NCBI GenBank assembly: GCA_015680685.1
Contig: MNCI01008572.1
Coordinates: 991,017-1,055,016, forward strand
Direction: 5' to 3'
DNA: 64,000 nt
DNA from: Gnetum montanum
Taxonomy: Eukaryota; Streptophyta; Gnetopsida; Gnetales; Gnetaceae
Shown: positions 63,185 through 64,000 of the stretch, piece after piece
How positions within the stretch are numbered: position 1 is the first letter of the stretch
Layout of the letters: each line of letters begins with the position of its first letter
Translations under genes and position numbers: made by a program
Notes under the pieces: model-generated
Told to the model about the DNA's origin: nothing
The model's input: the letters and a program-made list of their open reading frames with translations, nothing else
Databases searched by the model: none

Positions 63185-64000
63185 TGATGAGATGTGATAT
63201 GCACAAGCCGTGATATCGCGTACCTGCGATGTCGCGTACGTGATATTGCGGTCTGCCGCCAAATCTATAAATAAGAAGCGGCACTTCCCTTATTTTCCAT
63301 CCTAGGCTAGAAGTAGGGAAACTCTAGTAGTTTGATCACTCCAGAGATAGAATATTTTCCATGTGCCCACAGTAGGAGTCCCCAAGTAAACTGATCTTTA
63401 TTTGAGCAGCTTTGTACCTAAACACAAGTTGTGTACGGCAATAAAGATGAGCTTTGTGGATAAACCTTGTAGTGCATGGAATAGGTCTATTACATGTTAT
63501 TTATTACCTGCATTAGCGTGACATGAGTACAACTTGATTACGAGCATTGACGAATGTGTATGGCTAATCAAGGAATCTGTTGCTCATCGCGATTAGTCTC
63601 TCTCACCCTCAACTCCTAGAACGCGGGATGAGTATGACTTGATTATGAGCATCTATGGATGTGTATGGCTAGTCAAGGAATTAGCTGCTCATCATGTTTA
63701 GACTAATTAAGTGCCTCAGTACGACCACTTTGAGCACGTGCGTTACGTGTGGTGATCCCAGTAATGATTAGCGTTTGGTAGCCACAATTGCATAGTTCAG
63801 GGTGTGTACGGTAAGTGGGAATGGATGCTGATGCTAGTTAAATTTAGACTTGGTCCTTAGTTAGAGTTAGCTAGTTTCTCAACCCTTCACCTCAATAGCA
63901 TAGGAGAAAAACACATAAAAGACCATAAAAATCATATACCTCGGACTTACTTAACCATACACCATGACAACTACAAGTAAGTCTGGCAAGACAACGAATG
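63185..64000 (+). repeat. Family-A LTR, cut by window end (element F)
   Basis: Starts TGATGAG, then CGTGATATCGCG (63210-63221), a second diverged GCGATGTCGCG, a third GTGATATTGCG, TATAAATAAG (63266-63275), the CCATGTGCCCACAGTAGGAG block, AATAAA at 63440-63445, and the tract with GAGCACGTGCGTTACGTGTGG. Oriented on the + strand. By comparison with 4545-5327 about 120 more bases are expected. An internal 105-bp-period duplication is present (63523-63693). Whether a full element or a solo LTR follows cannot be seen. Confidence 0.9.

Overview
This is nuclear DNA of a land plant, almost certainly a seed plant with a large, repeat-packed genome. A gymnosperm is plausible from the very long repeat-filled introns and many old, heavily mutated LTR elements, but the sequence does not prove it. 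There is one host gene: a six-exon Golgi Qb-SNARE of the GOS12 (GOS1/GOS28) type, exons between 6877 and 20828 on the + strand. Its first two introns are 6.4 and 6.6 kb and hold retroelements; its last three introns are 89-130 bp. Everything else that I can identify is transposable-element DNA, nearly all with stops and frameshifts. Layout: 1-5327, minus-strand LTR retrotransposon (family A) with gag and protease but no reverse transcriptase, tRNA-Asp primer site, 783-bp 5' LTR at 4545-5327 and a 3' LTR cut by the window edge. 6877-20828, GOS12: intron 1 carries a gag-only copia-like element (7402-11346) with further LTR pieces inside it, and an RTE-type LINE fragment; intron 2 carries a second LINE tail, an LTR-like block, a gag-only copia element (15794-18953) itself split by a solo family-A LTR with a perfect 5-bp target duplication (17425-18199), and a small tRNA-like/LINE-tail composite with a 15-bp target duplication. 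21717-25220, a gag-only gypsy-like element. About 25560-41585, an old family-A relative (element C) split by a complete but broken chromovirus (29262-36207, minus strand: gag, protease, RT, RNase H, integrase, chromodomain). 43-48 kb, strongly decayed repeat DNA with an unrecognised minus-strand broken ORF. 49.86-51.04 kb, another family-A protease fragment. About 51-63.18 kb, a Tat/Ogre-like gypsy element (+ strand) with gag and protease at 53.2-55.9 kb and RT at 62.3-63.2 kb, separated by 6.4 kb that carries an antisense broken ORF. 63185-64000, another family-A LTR that interrupts that RT just after its YIDD motif and runs off the window. Most notable: (i) several independent element families here retain gag or gag-protease but no polymerase, so they would depend on helper elements; (ii) family-A LTRs carry paired near-perfect palindromes based on CGCGATATCGCG beside the TATA box in four copies; (iii) the chromovirus LTRs contain a dense array of AAGATGTCT motifs in both orientations, and a separate LTR-like block in GOS12 intron 2 has the same motif; (iv) the Tat-like element has an intron-like split between protease and RT. 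All family assignments come from reading motifs by eye; no alignment or database search was run.
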